63,408 bases of DNA from Paracraurococcus lichenis (lineage in GTDB: Bacteria; Pseudomonadota; Alphaproteobacteria; Acetobacterales; Acetobacteraceae), in NCBI RefSeq assembly GCF_030657435.1, contig NZ_JAUTWS010000036.1, positions 1-63,408 on the forward strand, written 5' to 3'. Position numbers and translations under genes: made by a program. This document shows positions 25,701 through 34,694 of this stretch, piece after piece. The first letter of the stretch is position 1, and the number at the start of each line of letters is the position of its first letter. Under the pieces are notes generated by a model. That model was given only the letters and a program-made list of their open reading frames with translations. It had not been told where the DNA came from and made no database searches.

Positions 25701-26128
25701 GCGCACCGATGACGTGGGTGCAAGCCCCACCCGGCAACTCTCAATCCAGCCGGAAGCAATTGGGGCGGATCAGGAAGCTCCGGTCAGGGCGCCGACGTCG
25801 GATTCCATCCGCGGCGCGGCGGCGCAGCCGATCATCTCGCGCAGGAAGGAGGCGTCCGTGCCTTTCGCCAGGAGTTCGCGAAAGGCAGTCTCTTGCCCCG
25901 TCATCGTTGGATTGCAGGGCAGGGCTTGCGTGCCGCAAACCAACCCTACCCAGGTTCACCGGCGTGGCCGCCTCCTGCACCATGCCAGGAGGCACGATCG
26001 AATCCGGGGCAGTTCAACCCGGCGCCTGGGTTGTGTCCGATCGCTGCAAGCCTTGACAGCATGACGGCGAAACGTCTGAGATCGGGCCAAGAGTCAGCCT
26101 TCCCACCCTGAAGCAAGGGGCCGGTCGA
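25701..26128. other. intergenic stretch without recognised gene
   Basis: Several short open frames exist on both strands, none with a ribosome site and recognisable content. The right part (about 26050-26128) should hold the promoter of the metal exporter. Confidence 0.4.
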
Positions 26129-26926
26129 ATGGGCGAGGGCATCCTTTACCTGGCGACAAGCTTCTGGCTGGGCGCGGTGCATGCGGCGACGCCGGGGCAT
26201 GGGAAGGCGATCGCCGCCTCCTACATCGTGGGCGCGCGCGGTCGCCCGGTCGATGCGCTCGTGCTCGGCGTCTTCGTCACCCTCTCGCATACCAGCGGGA
26301 TCATCCTGGTCGCTGCCCTGGCGACGGCGGGAACCGCCTGGCTGATCCCGCAGAGGGTCGAGGCCTATATCGCGGTTGCGACCGGCGTTCTCGTCATCGG
26401 CATCGGGTGCTGGATGCTGCGGACGCAGATGCGGCTGCTGTCGGCGGCGCGCCTGCAGCCGCCGGGCCAGGGCGGACATCCTGCGCACGACCATAGTCAC
26501 GACGAGCACCACCCGCACAGCCACAGCCACGATCACGGGCCGCACCACCACAGCCATGGATGGGGCCCGGCCCACACGCATGACCTCGAGGCCCTCGCGC
26601 AGGACCGCCCGAAGCTCGGCGTCCTGCTCGCGCTCGGCATCGCCGGCGGGCTGCTGCCGGATCCGGGGGCGCTCGCCATCCTCCTCGCGGCGATCGCCGA
26701 GGGCAATCTCGTCCTCGGCCTGCTCACCGTGGTCGTGTTCAGCCTCGGCTTCGCCTCCGTCCTCGTCGTCGTCGGCGTGGTCGCGGCGCGCCTGGGCGAA
26801 CTCATCCTGACCTGGCTCAGCAGCCGGTGGATCGCCTGGGTGCAGATCGGGGCGGCGCTGCTGATCCTCGGGGTCGGCCTCGTCCTGACGGCGAAGGCGT
26901 GGCGCGGCCTGGCCGCGCTCGGCTGA
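26129..26926 (+). CDS. NicO-family nickel/cobalt transporter (RcnA/NreB-like)
   Basis: A 265-residue inner-membrane protein with about six helices. The first helices carry HAATPGHGKAIAASYIVG, the HxxxxGHGK motif of the NicO family. A cytoplasmic loop at about 115-155 is extremely His-rich (alternating HDH, HSH, HHH and HPH), as in RcnA-type exporters that bind Ni or Co. A later helix has GIAGGLLPDPGAL, also family-typical. The likely job is Ni/Co efflux or delivery. It is convergent, with 19 bases between stops, with the propeller/transporter operon on the other strand. Confidence 0.9.
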   Translation: MGEGILYLATSFWLGAVHAATPGHGKAIAASYIVGARGRPVDALVLGVFVTLSHTSGIILVAALATAGTAWLIPQRVEAYIAVATGVLVIGIGCWMLRTQMRLLSAARLQPPGQGGHPAHDHSHDEHHPHSHSHDHGPHHHSHGWGPAHTHDLEALAQDRPKLGVLLALGIAGGLLPDPGALAILLAAIAEGNLVLGLLTVVVFSLGFASVLVVVGVVAARLGELILTWLSSRWIAWVQIGAALLILGVGLVLTAKAWRGLAALG

Positions 26927-26945
26927 CGCGCCCGCGCAGCCTGGG

Positions 26946-27956
26946 TCAGGGCGCCGTCGCGCGTGCCGCCGGCAGCATCCCCAGCCAGCCGCCGAGATCC
27001 GTGTACCAGACATTGTTCGCCGCATCGACCGCCACGCCGAAGGGGCGGCTCCCGGCGCGGGGCAAGGCGAACTCCGTCACCCGGCCGTCGCGCAGTCGTC
27101 CCAGCCTGCCGGCCCTGAGCTCGGTGAACCACACCGAACCGTCGGGTGCGATGGCCAGCGCGCCGAGACCGGCGGATTCCGTGGGCACCGGGAATTCGGC
27201 AAAGCTGCCACCGGCGTATCGCCCGACCTTGTTCGCCCGCAGCCCGAGGAACCACACGGCCCCGGCCCGGTCCACCGCGATATCGCCGAGGCCGCCGTTG
27301 CGGGTCGGCAGGTCGAGCGCGGTCACTGCACCGTCGGCGGCAATGCGCCCGATCCGGTCCGCCCCCTGCAGCGTGGTCCAGACCGTGCCGTCCGCGCCGA
27401 CCGCTATGCCATAGGGAGTGCCGCCCAGCGCGCCGACGTCGTACCGCGTGAGGGCGCCGTCGTGCAGGCGCGTGACGCTCGCCGTGGTGGCATCGGCGAA
27501 CCAGACCGCGCCGTCCGGGGCCACGGCCAGCCGGCCGAGCCTGACGATGGGAGTCCGCAGCGGGAAGGAGCGGATCCCGCCCTCCGCCGAGATGTGCGAG
27601 ATCGCCCGCGTCGCCGCGTCCGTGAACCAGGCGCCGCCGGCGCCGTCCGCGGCCAGCCCGAGCGGCTCGAGATTCTGCCCGCCCTTGGGGATGCGCTCGA
27701 TGCCGCCATTGCGGAACACCCCGATGGCATCCGAGAACTCGATGGTGAACCAGACGGCGCCGTCCGGTCCGACGGCGACGGCGGTCGGGATATCGGTCCT
27801 CGCCAGCATGGAATACTCGACGAAGCCCGGCGCCGGCCGGGACGCCAGCAGCCAGCCGGACACCGCCAGACCGCCGGCGAGCGCGAGGCTTCCGAGCGGC
27901 AGCCACAGACGCCAGCGCCTCGGCCGACGAAGCCTCGCCATCGCCGCTTCGCTCAT
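26946..27956 (-). CDS. membrane-anchored streptogramin-lyase-like (Vgb/NHL) beta-propeller
   Basis: A 336-residue protein. An Arg-rich start is followed by one hydrophobic anchor (about 18-40, LWLPLGSLALAGGLAVSGWLL). Then come six or seven repeats of the type G-x-(A/V)-VWFT/VWFAD/VWFLG, spaced about 43 residues apart, as in virginiamycin B lyase and related NHL propellers. It is probably anchored in the inner membrane with the propeller in the periplasm. Lyase activity should not be assumed, since most Vgb-like proteins have unknown ligands. Its ATG at 27956 overlaps the stop of the BNR-repeat gene (ATGA), so it is the third gene of a coupled operon headed by a Ni/Co-type transporter. Confidence 0.85.
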   Translation of the reverse strand: MSEAAMARLRRPRRWRLWLPLGSLALAGGLAVSGWLLASRPAPGFVEYSMLARTDIPTAVAVGPDGAVWFTIEFSDAIGVFRNGGIERIPKGGQNLEPLGLAADGAGGAWFTDAATRAISHISAEGGIRSFPLRTPIVRLGRLAVAPDGAVWFADATTASVTRLHDGALTRYDVGALGGTPYGIAVGADGTVWTTLQGADRIGRIAADGAVTALDLPTRNGGLGDIAVDRAGAVWFLGLRANKVGRYAGGSFAEFPVPTESAGLGALAIAPDGSVWFTELRAGRLGRLRDGRVTEFALPRAGSRPFGVAVDAANNVWYTDLGGWLGMLPAARATAP

Positions 27957-29170
27957 GGCGGGGCCTCCTCCCTGCTTCGACGGGGTTTCGCGACCAGCCC
28001 GGCCGGTGCATCCCTCGCGGGCGTCCGGTAGTACTGGGCGAGGCTGCGCAGCACCGCGGCGCCGCCGAGCGCCATGCCGAGCAGGAGCGCCCCGCCGCCG
28101 GCCAGGCTCGCCCCGCTCACCTGCGCGAGGGCGCCCTCCTGCGCGGCCGCACGGCGCCAGATGTCGCGGTAGGGGATGAGCGAGAAGCCGGCATAGACGG
28201 TATCGGCATCGCCCGGATCCCATAGCAGCGGCCCTGCCTCGAGGTGCGACGGAAGGTCGTCGCCGAGCAGCGCCCAGTTCTCGCCGCCATCGGTGCTGCG
28301 GTAGAGCCCGCGATCCGTCGTGGCGAGGAGGACGTCCCCGCGCGCCGCGACCGCGTGCATGGTGGTGTTCGGCTCGGAAAGCGGCGCGCCGGCGCGTCGC
28401 CAACGCGCGCCGCCATCCTCGCTCCGGAACAGCGCGCCGCCGCCCCCGGCCCAGAGCCGGCCCGACCGCCCCGGATCGCCGCCGAGGGCCTCCATGCCGG
28501 CGGGCGGCAGGCCTGCGCCCCGGGCTTCCCAGCTCCGCCCGCCATCGGAACTGGCCCAGATCCGGCCCTGCAGCACTGCCAGGAGGGTCTCCGGAGAGCC
28601 TGGGATGGCGAGGAGCGAGGCCACGGGCGCCCGGGGCAGGCCGCCCGCGGCACTCGACCACGACGTGCCCCCGTCGTCGCTGCGGAAGAGGCCGGTCCAG
28701 CCGGCGAGGTAGACGCCCCCGTCGTCGCCGCGCAGGAGAGCCCGGGCCGGGGCCGCGCCGCGGGGGAGGGGCACCGCGCGCCAGCCGCCCTCGGCCTCCC
28801 GGCGAAAGAGTCCTGCGCCGGTGGCGGCGAGTGCATGCCGCCCGTCGGCGGAGAACACCAGGGCAAGGACGCTGCCGAGCGCGAGCGCCGGTGCCTCGAC
28901 GCTCCAGTCCCGCCCGCCGTTGCTCGAGGCGTAGAGGCCGCTCTCCGTCCCGAGAAGCAGGCGATTGGCGTCGGTCGGGTCGATGGCCAGCGCGGTCGCG
29001 CCGCCGAGATAGGACCCGCGATTCGCCGAGACCCAGGTCGCGCCCTGGTCGCGTGAGCGGAAGAGCCCGCCCCAGGCGCTCGGGTCATGGCCCAGCGCGG
29101 GGCGGCAGGCGAGGGTCAGCAGGACCGCGACAGCGGGCCCGGCGAGGCCGGCGCGGCGCAGGCCGGTCAC
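27953..29170 (-). CDS. exported BNR/sialidase-repeat beta-propeller with C-terminal membrane helix
   Basis: A 405-residue protein with a signal peptide (about 8-28). At least seven Asp-box/BNR repeats follow, visible as S-x-D-(G/Q)-G-x-(S/T/R/N)-W (SRDQGATW, SSNGGRDW, SDDGGTSW, SSDGGRSW, SEDGGARW, STDGGENW). A C-terminal hydrophobic stretch (about 355-380) is followed by a basic tail, so it is probably anchored with the propeller outside. The length and repeats resemble YCF48-like or sialidase-fold scaffolds. Start GTG 29170 overlaps the stop of the transporter gene (GTGA). No sialidase catalytic set is evident, so an enzymatic role is doubtful. Confidence 0.82.
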   Translation of the reverse strand: MTGLRRAGLAGPAVAVLLTLACRPALGHDPSAWGGLFRSRDQGATWVSANRGSYLGGATALAIDPTDANRLLLGTESGLYASSNGGRDWSVEAPALALGSVLALVFSADGRHALAATGAGLFRREAEGGWRAVPLPRGAAPARALLRGDDGGVYLAGWTGLFRSDDGGTSWSSAAGGLPRAPVASLLAIPGSPETLLAVLQGRIWASSDGGRSWEARGAGLPPAGMEALGGDPGRSGRLWAGGGGALFRSEDGGARWRRAGAPLSEPNTTMHAVAARGDVLLATTDRGLYRSTDGGENWALLGDDLPSHLEAGPLLWDPGDADTVYAGFSLIPYRDIWRRAAAQEGALAQVSGASLAGGGALLLGMALGGAAVLRSLAQYYRTPARDAPAGLVAKPRRSREEAPP

Positions 29171-29916
29171 CGCGGGGATGACGTGCCGGGGTCCATGCCG
29201 AGGAGCCCGCCCGCGACGGCGACCTGGTAGGCGAAGAACAGCCCGAAGACGAGGCTCAGCAGGCCCGACGTCACCGGCAGGTAGCGCCCGGCCCAGTTCG
29301 ACCGCCGGGACGCATAGGCGAGCGCCGCCGCGATGGCGGCGGTGATCAGGATCATCCCCGCGATGGTGCCGATGCCGAACACCGCGAGATAGGCGACGGC
29401 CCACCACGGATCCTGGATGAGGGTGAGCACGAGGAGCGCCACCGCCGCGGAGCCGGCCAGGCCATGCATCAGGCCGATCAGCAGCGGCCGGAGGATCCGG
29501 GCGGCGCCGCCGAGGCCCGCCTTCTCCTTCGGCCAGGCATCCGCGCCGGGCCCATGCGGATGCGGATGCGGATGCGGGTGCGGCGCGCTCGCGCCATCCA
29601 CGGCGGAGGCGCGGATGCGCTCGAGGACGCCCGTCAGGTTCCACATGCCGAGCACGATCAGCATGAGCGCGACGCCCATCTCCATCGTCACGCCGAGCCG
29701 CGGCGGGATCACGGCCGCGAAGAGGATGATGGCGCCGCCGACCGCGACGATCGTCAGGCTGTGCCCGAGCCCCCAGAGGCTGCCGATGAGGAGGGCCGCC
29801 CTGAGCGAGGGCTGCCGCGCCACGATGGTGCTGACCGCGACCACGTGGTCGGGGTCCGTCGCATGGCGCATGCCGAGGAAGAAACCCAGCATGGAGAGGG
29901 AAAGGGCCGCGAGCAT
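29167..29916 (-). CDS. NiCoT/UreH-like nickel-cobalt transporter
   Basis: A 249-residue membrane protein with about six helices. Helix 2 has RHATDPDHVVAVST, the HxxxxDH signature of NiCoT/HoxN/UreH nickel and cobalt permeases. A second motif, GLGHSLTIV, follows at about 49. A short cytoplasmic loop at about 112-122 alternates His and Pro (HPHPHPHPHG) and may hold metal. It heads a three-gene operon with two beta-propeller proteins, joined by GTGA and ATGA overlaps. Uptake or export direction cannot be decided from the sequence. Confidence 0.88.
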   Translation of the reverse strand: MLAALSLSMLGFFLGMRHATDPDHVVAVSTIVARQPSLRAALLIGSLWGLGHSLTIVAVGGAIILFAAVIPPRLGVTMEMGVALMLIVLGMWNLTGVLERIRASAVDGASAPHPHPHPHPHGPGADAWPKEKAGLGGAARILRPLLIGLMHGLAGSAAVALLVLTLIQDPWWAVAYLAVFGIGTIAGMILITAAIAAALAYASRRSNWAGRYLPVTSGLLSLVFGLFFAYQVAVAGGLLGMDPGTSSPR

Positions 29917-30007
29917 ATGCGCATCATCGCCAGGGAGCGGAGGACGGGGAGCCTGGATCCCACGATGGCCGTGGAATCCAGGCCGAGGCTGCGTCCGACG
30001 GCCCTCC

Positions 30008-31294
30008 CTAGGGGTTGACGCTGTGGGATGGCACCGCGGAAATCGTGTTCTTGCACGTTACCGGGTCGATCCGCCAGGGCGCGGACTTGCCGCCCAGGGC
30101 CGGCGGCGTGATCCGGGTCGAGCCGGTCGCCACGTCCGCCGGGATGAGCGAGGTCTCACTGTCGGCGAGCGTCAGCTCGGCGGCGCGGGAGCAATTCCCG
30201 TCGGTGATCGTCCACCAGTTGGCGGTGATGGGATAATTCGCCGAGTAGGACAGGCGCTCATGCGCCCCGAGGCAGTTGTTGTAGCTCTCGGAACCCGAGG
30301 TCAGCACGTAGCACTTCTCGTAGGCCAGCATCTGCTGGACCGTGTCGGTCTGCTGGATGTTGGCGACGTTCCAGTCCCGGATCCCCTCCCAGGACGAATA
30401 GGCATCGCTGCCGAAGACCAGCTCACCCCGCTTGGTGTGGACCTGCAGGAGCTGCGAGCCATAGGTATGGCCGCGGAAGGCCGGATGGATCACCAGGCCC
30501 GGCGCGATCTCGTGCCGCCCGTCGATGATCTTCGCCTTGCCGGTGAGGACCTTGCTCTCGATCTCCTGGATCGTCTGCGGCGGGTATCCGCAGACCGGGC
30601 TCCGCGCGCAGGCCTGTGCGGGTGGTCCCACCTGGGCGCCGGTGAGCGGGTTGACCGTGTTCACCGCGCGGATGATCCCGTTGTTGAACTCGGTCGGGTA
30701 GGAGGTGAAGAAGTCGATCTGCTTGAGCTCTTCCTTCTGGATGTAGAGGACCGCATTCGGGAAGGAGTCGAGTTGCCCGGAATGGTCCCAGTGGCCATGC
30801 CCGACGACGATCCGCGTGACCGCGTTCGGGTCGAGGCCGATATTCCGCATCTGGTCGGGAAGACCCGCCCAGCAGCAGCTGGTGTTGTAGTCGAAGATGT
30901 ATTCCAGCTGCTTCCAGCCGGTGTCGTAGAGCGTGATCTGGCCGTCGGACCCCTTGATGATCCCGACATTGACGGGGAAATCGATGAACTGGATGTCGTG
31001 CTTCGGCGTGGTCGGGCTGATGAAGTCCCGGTCCGGCATGAAGGAGCCGAAGGGGACGTCGACGAAGCGGCTGCTCTCGACCAGCCAGGCGGAGTAGTAG
31101 GGCGCGCCGGCGGCGCGGTCGACGTCCCGCAGCAGCCGGTCGGTGCCCTCGAAGCCCTGCGGCAGGGTCTGCGGCGGCCGCGCATTGTGCCGGTCCTGGT
31201 CGTCGGCGGCGCGCGTGGTGCCCACGCCCAGCAGGCTTCCCGCGATCGCGGCCACTCCGAAGGCCGCCACGAGGCAGAATCGTCTCAGGGTCAT
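30008..31294 (-). CDS. exported metallo-beta-lactamase-fold hydrolase (lactonase-like)
   Basis: A 428-residue protein with a signal peptide of about 29 residues ending TTRAAD. The zinc motif HGHWDH sits at residues 166-171, followed by further metal ligands expected near HPAFRGHTYGSQ and FGSDAYSSW. The overall layout resembles N-acyl-homoserine-lactonase/quorum-quenching enzymes of the MBL superfamily, though it is longer than AiiA and carries extra Cys residues (TSCCW, CARSPVCGY, EKCYV, NNCLG) that may form disulfides in the periplasm. ATG 31294 was chosen because it starts the signal peptide. The true substrate is not known. Confidence 0.82.
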   Translation of the reverse strand: MTLRRFCLVAAFGVAAIAGSLLGVGTTRAADDQDRHNARPPQTLPQGFEGTDRLLRDVDRAAGAPYYSAWLVESSRFVDVPFGSFMPDRDFISPTTPKHDIQFIDFPVNVGIIKGSDGQITLYDTGWKQLEYIFDYNTSCCWAGLPDQMRNIGLDPNAVTRIVVGHGHWDHSGQLDSFPNAVLYIQKEELKQIDFFTSYPTEFNNGIIRAVNTVNPLTGAQVGPPAQACARSPVCGYPPQTIQEIESKVLTGKAKIIDGRHEIAPGLVIHPAFRGHTYGSQLLQVHTKRGELVFGSDAYSSWEGIRDWNVANIQQTDTVQQMLAYEKCYVLTSGSESYNNCLGAHERLSYSANYPITANWWTITDGNCSRAAELTLADSETSLIPADVATGSTRITPPALGGKSAPWRIDPVTCKNTISAVPSHSVNP

Positions 31295-31390
31295 TGCTTG
31301 TCTCCTCCCTTGGAATGCCTGCGGCGCCTTCGCCGGACTGCCTGCGGCGAAGCCCGGGCAGGCCATCGCCAAATCCCTGCGCGGCGATGT

Positions 31391-32020
31391 CTAGTGGGCC
31401 GGGAACTCGTCCCGCCAGAACCGGACCCCTATTTCCCGGATCTTGTTGCCGCCCTCCCGGCTCAGCGGGTGCGCGGCGATGAGATGCGCTTCGTCGCCGT
31501 CCTCGAACATCTGCAGCGCCTCCACGGTCGATCGCTCGAACAGTTGCACGGCTGCGAGATACTCCCCGTGCTCCCGCGCGAGGGATGGCGGCGCCTGAAG
31601 CGCTTCGATCTGCCCCTTGGCCCGTCGATAGGCCGCCAGCGCGCCGTCCATCCGCGCCTTCAGTTCGTCCGCCCCGACCTCATCCGTCTTGTAGAAGATG
31701 GTTCCAAGGCTCACGCGCAGCGCGCTCCTCTGCACATCGCCATGGATCGGCCACAGTGCCTGGATGTAGGCCTCCTCGGCACGGGTGAAGGCCGGCTTCG
31801 GCGGCGCCGGGGGTCTCGATGACTGCGCGATGGCGCTCGGCGCATGGCTGGCGGTGGGTGCTTGGCGGGTCAGTCCGAAGGCGGCGATCCCCAGCAGCAC
31901 CGCGCCGGCGCAGGCGACCACCGCAGTCCGGATGCCGGGCTGCCAGAATGCCGGGTCAGCCGCGTGGCTGCCTTGATCGGCACGGGATTGCCTGGAGAGT
32001 TTCTCCCCTTTGCGCCCCAT
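31391..32020 (-). CDS. single-span membrane protein of unknown function
   Basis: A 209-residue protein. A charged cytoplasmic start is followed by one helix (about 31-52, AVVACAGAVLLGIAAFGL), a Pro/Ser-rich linker and a mostly helical C-terminal domain of about 130 residues without Cys. I do not recognise it; a periplasmic helical-bundle sensor-like domain is conceivable. It is 96 bases upstream of the lactonase-like gene on the same strand and may be cotranscribed with it. Confidence 0.7.
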   Translation of the reverse strand: MGRKGEKLSRQSRADQGSHAADPAFWQPGIRTAVVACAGAVLLGIAAFGLTRQAPTASHAPSAIAQSSRPPAPPKPAFTRAEEAYIQALWPIHGDVQRSALRVSLGTIFYKTDEVGADELKARMDGALAAYRRAKGQIEALQAPPSLAREHGEYLAAVQLFERSTVEALQMFEDGDEAHLIAAHPLSREGGNKIREIGVRFWRDEFPAH

Positions 32021-32573
32021 CCGTTTCCTCGCCTGTCGGCTGCCGGCCGGTATCCCCGGCCCTTACTGATCACCGTGTCTCAAGAACCGCCGGTAGAAAC
32101 CAAAGAGACTTTCAAAATCAACGACAGATCCGGCGACGTCTGCTGCGTAACTAACTGCTCCTCCGGATTCAATGAAGTCAACGCTGCAGCCCCGAGCCCC
32201 ACTTCAACAAATCTCGACAACGCTGATTCCATTGTGCCGGTACGCGGTTTGTGCCCATGGCGCCCACCTGCAGATATTGTGGCGCATGCGAGTCAATCGT
32301 GCCGGGTATCCAAAGCCCAACTTCCGGTTCAGCGGGGCGACGGCGATGGCCAGTTCGGCCGCTTGCTGTCCGTCCGCTTCGAAGCGCAACGGAGCGCCGA
32401 TGCCGTGCTCTCAGCACACGATGTCGGCCCCGATCGGAGCGCGCGCGCCATAGCCCGCTCCCGGCCTTGGCGGCCGTGCACAGGCAATACTCAGGTGCTC
32501 ATTCCTTCCGTGTCCCTGTCCGCTCCGCGGCTGCGCTCGGCGGCACATAGGGTTTGCGGGGCGCGCCGCGGAC
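32021..32573. other. AT-richer gap without recognised gene
   Basis: This stretch, especially 32090-32300, is less GC-rich than its surroundings. Short frames on the minus strand (about 32204-32430) look partly protein-like but match nothing I know and lack start signals. It may be the scar of a lost mobile element. It should also contain the promoter of the 209-residue gene. Confidence 0.4.
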
Positions 32574-33545
32574 TCAGACGGTCCGGTCGGCCGTGTCGAT
32601 GGTGATGCTGCCCTTCACCACGCGGGACACGCAGGTGCAGAGATGCGTGTTCGCGGCCTTCTGGGGCTCGCTGAAGAACACGTCGCGGTGGTCGACCGTG
32701 CCGTCCGCTGCCAGGATCCGCACCGCGCAAAGGCCGCATTCGCCACGCCGGCAATCGAAGATCATGTCGACGCCGGCCGCCTCGAGCGCATCCAGCATGC
32801 TCTGGGTCCGGGCCACCACGACCTCCTTGCCCAGACGCGGGATCCGGACGGTGAAGGGCTCGGCGGCGTATCGGCCGCTATTGCCGAAGGTCTCGAAGCG
32901 CAGCCCGTCCACCGGCCGGCCACTCTCCTGCCAGGCACGCTTCACCGCTTCCAGCATGCCGATCGGGCCGCAGACATAGAGTTCCCCGCCCGGTGCAAGC
33001 CGCGCGATCTCGGCCGGCAGGTCGACCCTGCCGCCCTCCTCGTCGATGAAGACCTGCAGGCGTTCGCCAAGGCGCGTTGCGAGTTCCTCCCCGAAGGCGA
33101 GATCCCGCCGCGTGCGGCACCCGTAGAGCAGCCGGAATTCTGCGCCCGCATCGGCCAGCGCCAGGGCCATGCTGTAGATCGGCGTGATGCCGATGCCGCC
33201 TGCGATCAGAAGGTATTCCGGCCGGTGACGGGCAAGCTCGAAATGGTTGCCCGGCGCCGAGATGGTGAGTCGGGCACCGGGCTGGAGGCGATGCATATAG
33301 GCGGAGCCGCCGCGGCTGTCCGGCAGCAGCTTCACCGCGATCCTGTAGACGCCGTCGGTGCAGGGGCCGACGACCGAATAGGAGCGCGTGTCCGGCCGGC
33401 CCTCGACCTGCACGACGATGCTGATGTTGCTGCCCGGTGTCGGCGGCTGGAAGCGCTCCGGCTCGATCTCGAACAGCCGGATGTCGGGCGTCAGGTCCTT
33501 CACGGCGCGGAGGCGTGCCGGCTGCCAGTCGATGGTCTCGCGCAT
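32574..33545 (-). CDS. Rieske-oxygenase reductase (VanB-like, class IA)
   Basis: A 323-residue reductase with the phthalate-dioxygenase-reductase order. An FMN-binding barrel comes first (about 1-100, with the RSYSV flavin motif). An NAD-binding domain follows (about 105-225, starting LLIAGGIGITPI and containing YVCGP). A C-terminal plant-type [2Fe-2S] domain ends it (about 235-323, C-x4-C-x2-C in DCRRGECGLCAV and a last Cys in HLCTCVSR). It moves electrons from NADH to the Rieske oxygenase encoded 60 bases upstream. ATG 33545 follows TTGGAGGAA. Confidence 0.92.
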   Translation of the reverse strand: MRETIDWQPARLRAVKDLTPDIRLFEIEPERFQPPTPGSNISIVVQVEGRPDTRSYSVVGPCTDGVYRIAVKLLPDSRGGSAYMHRLQPGARLTISAPGNHFELARHRPEYLLIAGGIGITPIYSMALALADAGAEFRLLYGCRTRRDLAFGEELATRLGERLQVFIDEEGGRVDLPAEIARLAPGGELYVCGPIGMLEAVKRAWQESGRPVDGLRFETFGNSGRYAAEPFTVRIPRLGKEVVVARTQSMLDALEAAGVDMIFDCRRGECGLCAVRILAADGTVDHRDVFFSEPQKAANTHLCTCVSRVVKGSITIDTADRTV

Positions 33546-33605
33546 GGGCGTTCCTCCAATGGGATGAACCGCGGAGATGCGGGGTGCTTTCCGCCCCGCC
33601 CCGCC

Positions 33606-34694
33606 CTATTCGGCCGCGAGGTCCGGCCTGGAGCCGGCCGGATGCGGCGCGCCGCGCTCGGCCGCCAGCATCCGGTCGATCAGGCGCCTGGCCCAGAGGG
33701 CGCCGGCATCGATGTTCAGGTTGTAGAAGGGCTGCCGCGGGTTCTTGTTGATCGCCTTCTGCTGCGCCTCGAGCACGTCGTGGTCCTGGTCGTAGACGCC
33801 GCGACCCTGGTTGACATGCGCCAGGTTCAGGGACTTGGTCAGGGCCTGGTCGTCGGTGCGGAAGTTGCGGACGAAATTCCAGAAATAGTGGCAACTCGTC
33901 CGCGTCTCCGGCGTGACGGCGGCGAGGAAGAAGCCATTCACGCCTTCGGCGCGATTGCCGTCGCGCGCCCCGGTTCCGGTCAGCGCTACGCCGACATCGC
34001 CGGCGACGACGCCCGGCGCTTCGAAATGGATGATCTGCCAGCGGTCGACATGGCCGGGACGGCCGAGCAGGCGGGCCCAGAAGGGCGGCGGCTCGATATT
34101 CTCCATCCAGCGCGCGACGGTGACCTTGCGGTCGGTATGGGTGACCTCGAAGGGGTTCCGCGTGATCGCCTCGTCGCCGATGCTGCCGACATGGACATAG
34201 GTCTCATGGGTCAGGTCCATGAGATTGTCGATCACCAGCCGGTAGTCGCATTGCAGGCTGTAGAAGGTGCCGCCCTCGCCGACCCAGGGCGGGTCGCTGT
34301 TCCAGTGGAAGTCCGGCACCTTGTCCGGATCGGCCAGTGCCGGATCGCCCATCCAGACCCAGACCAGCCGGTGCTTCTCGGCGATGGGGAAGGCGCGGAC
34401 GCAGGCCGAAGGGTTGATCGTTTCCTGCGCCGGCATGTAGGTGCAACGGCCGGCCGAATTGAAGATCAGCCCGTGATAGCCGCAGACGACCTGGTCGTCC
34501 TTCAAGTGGCCGAGCGACAGCGGCAGCAGCCGATGCCAGCACGCATCCTCGAGCGCCACCACCTGTCCGTCGCTTCGGCGATACAGCACGACGTCCTTGT
34601 CGCAGATGGTCCGGGGGGCAAGCTCGCGCTTGATCTCGTAGTCCCAGGCTGCGGCATACCAGGCATTGAGCGGGAACGGGGTTGCTTCGGCCAT
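33606..34694 (-). CDS. Rieske non-haem iron oxygenase, alpha subunit (VanA-like)
   Basis: A 362-residue terminal oxygenase. The Rieske [2Fe-2S] site is Cys52, His54, Cys71 and His74. The mononuclear iron site is His163 and His168 with Asp160 nearby in NLMDLTHETYVH, the layout of vanillate O-demethylase and other homotrimeric oxygenases. No beta subunit gene follows, as expected for this subgroup. With the reductase it should O-demethylate or hydroxylate an aromatic acid. The exact substrate cannot be assigned; the position beside the anthranilate-CoA operon suggests an aromatic upper-pathway step. Confidence 0.9.
   Translation of the reverse strand: MAEATPFPLNAWYAAAWDYEIKRELAPRTICDKDVVLYRRSDGQVVALEDACWHRLLPLSLGHLKDDQVVCGYHGLIFNSAGRCTYMPAQETINPSACVRAFPIAEKHRLVWVWMGDPALADPDKVPDFHWNSDPPWVGEGGTFYSLQCDYRLVIDNLMDLTHETYVHVGSIGDEAITRNPFEVTHTDRKVTVARWMENIEPPPFWARLLGRPGHVDRWQIIHFEAPGVVAGDVGVALTGTGARDGNRAEGVNGFFLAAVTPETRTSCHYFWNFVRNFRTDDQALTKSLNLAHVNQGRGVYDQDHDVLEAQQKAINKNPRQPFYNLNIDAGALWARRLIDRMLAAERGAPHPAGSRPDLAAE

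Noticed and set aside
26460..26590. short repeated CAC/CAT units that might suggest a repeat array
   Set aside because: They encode the His-rich loop of the NicO transporter; no regular repeats and spacers as in CRISPR.
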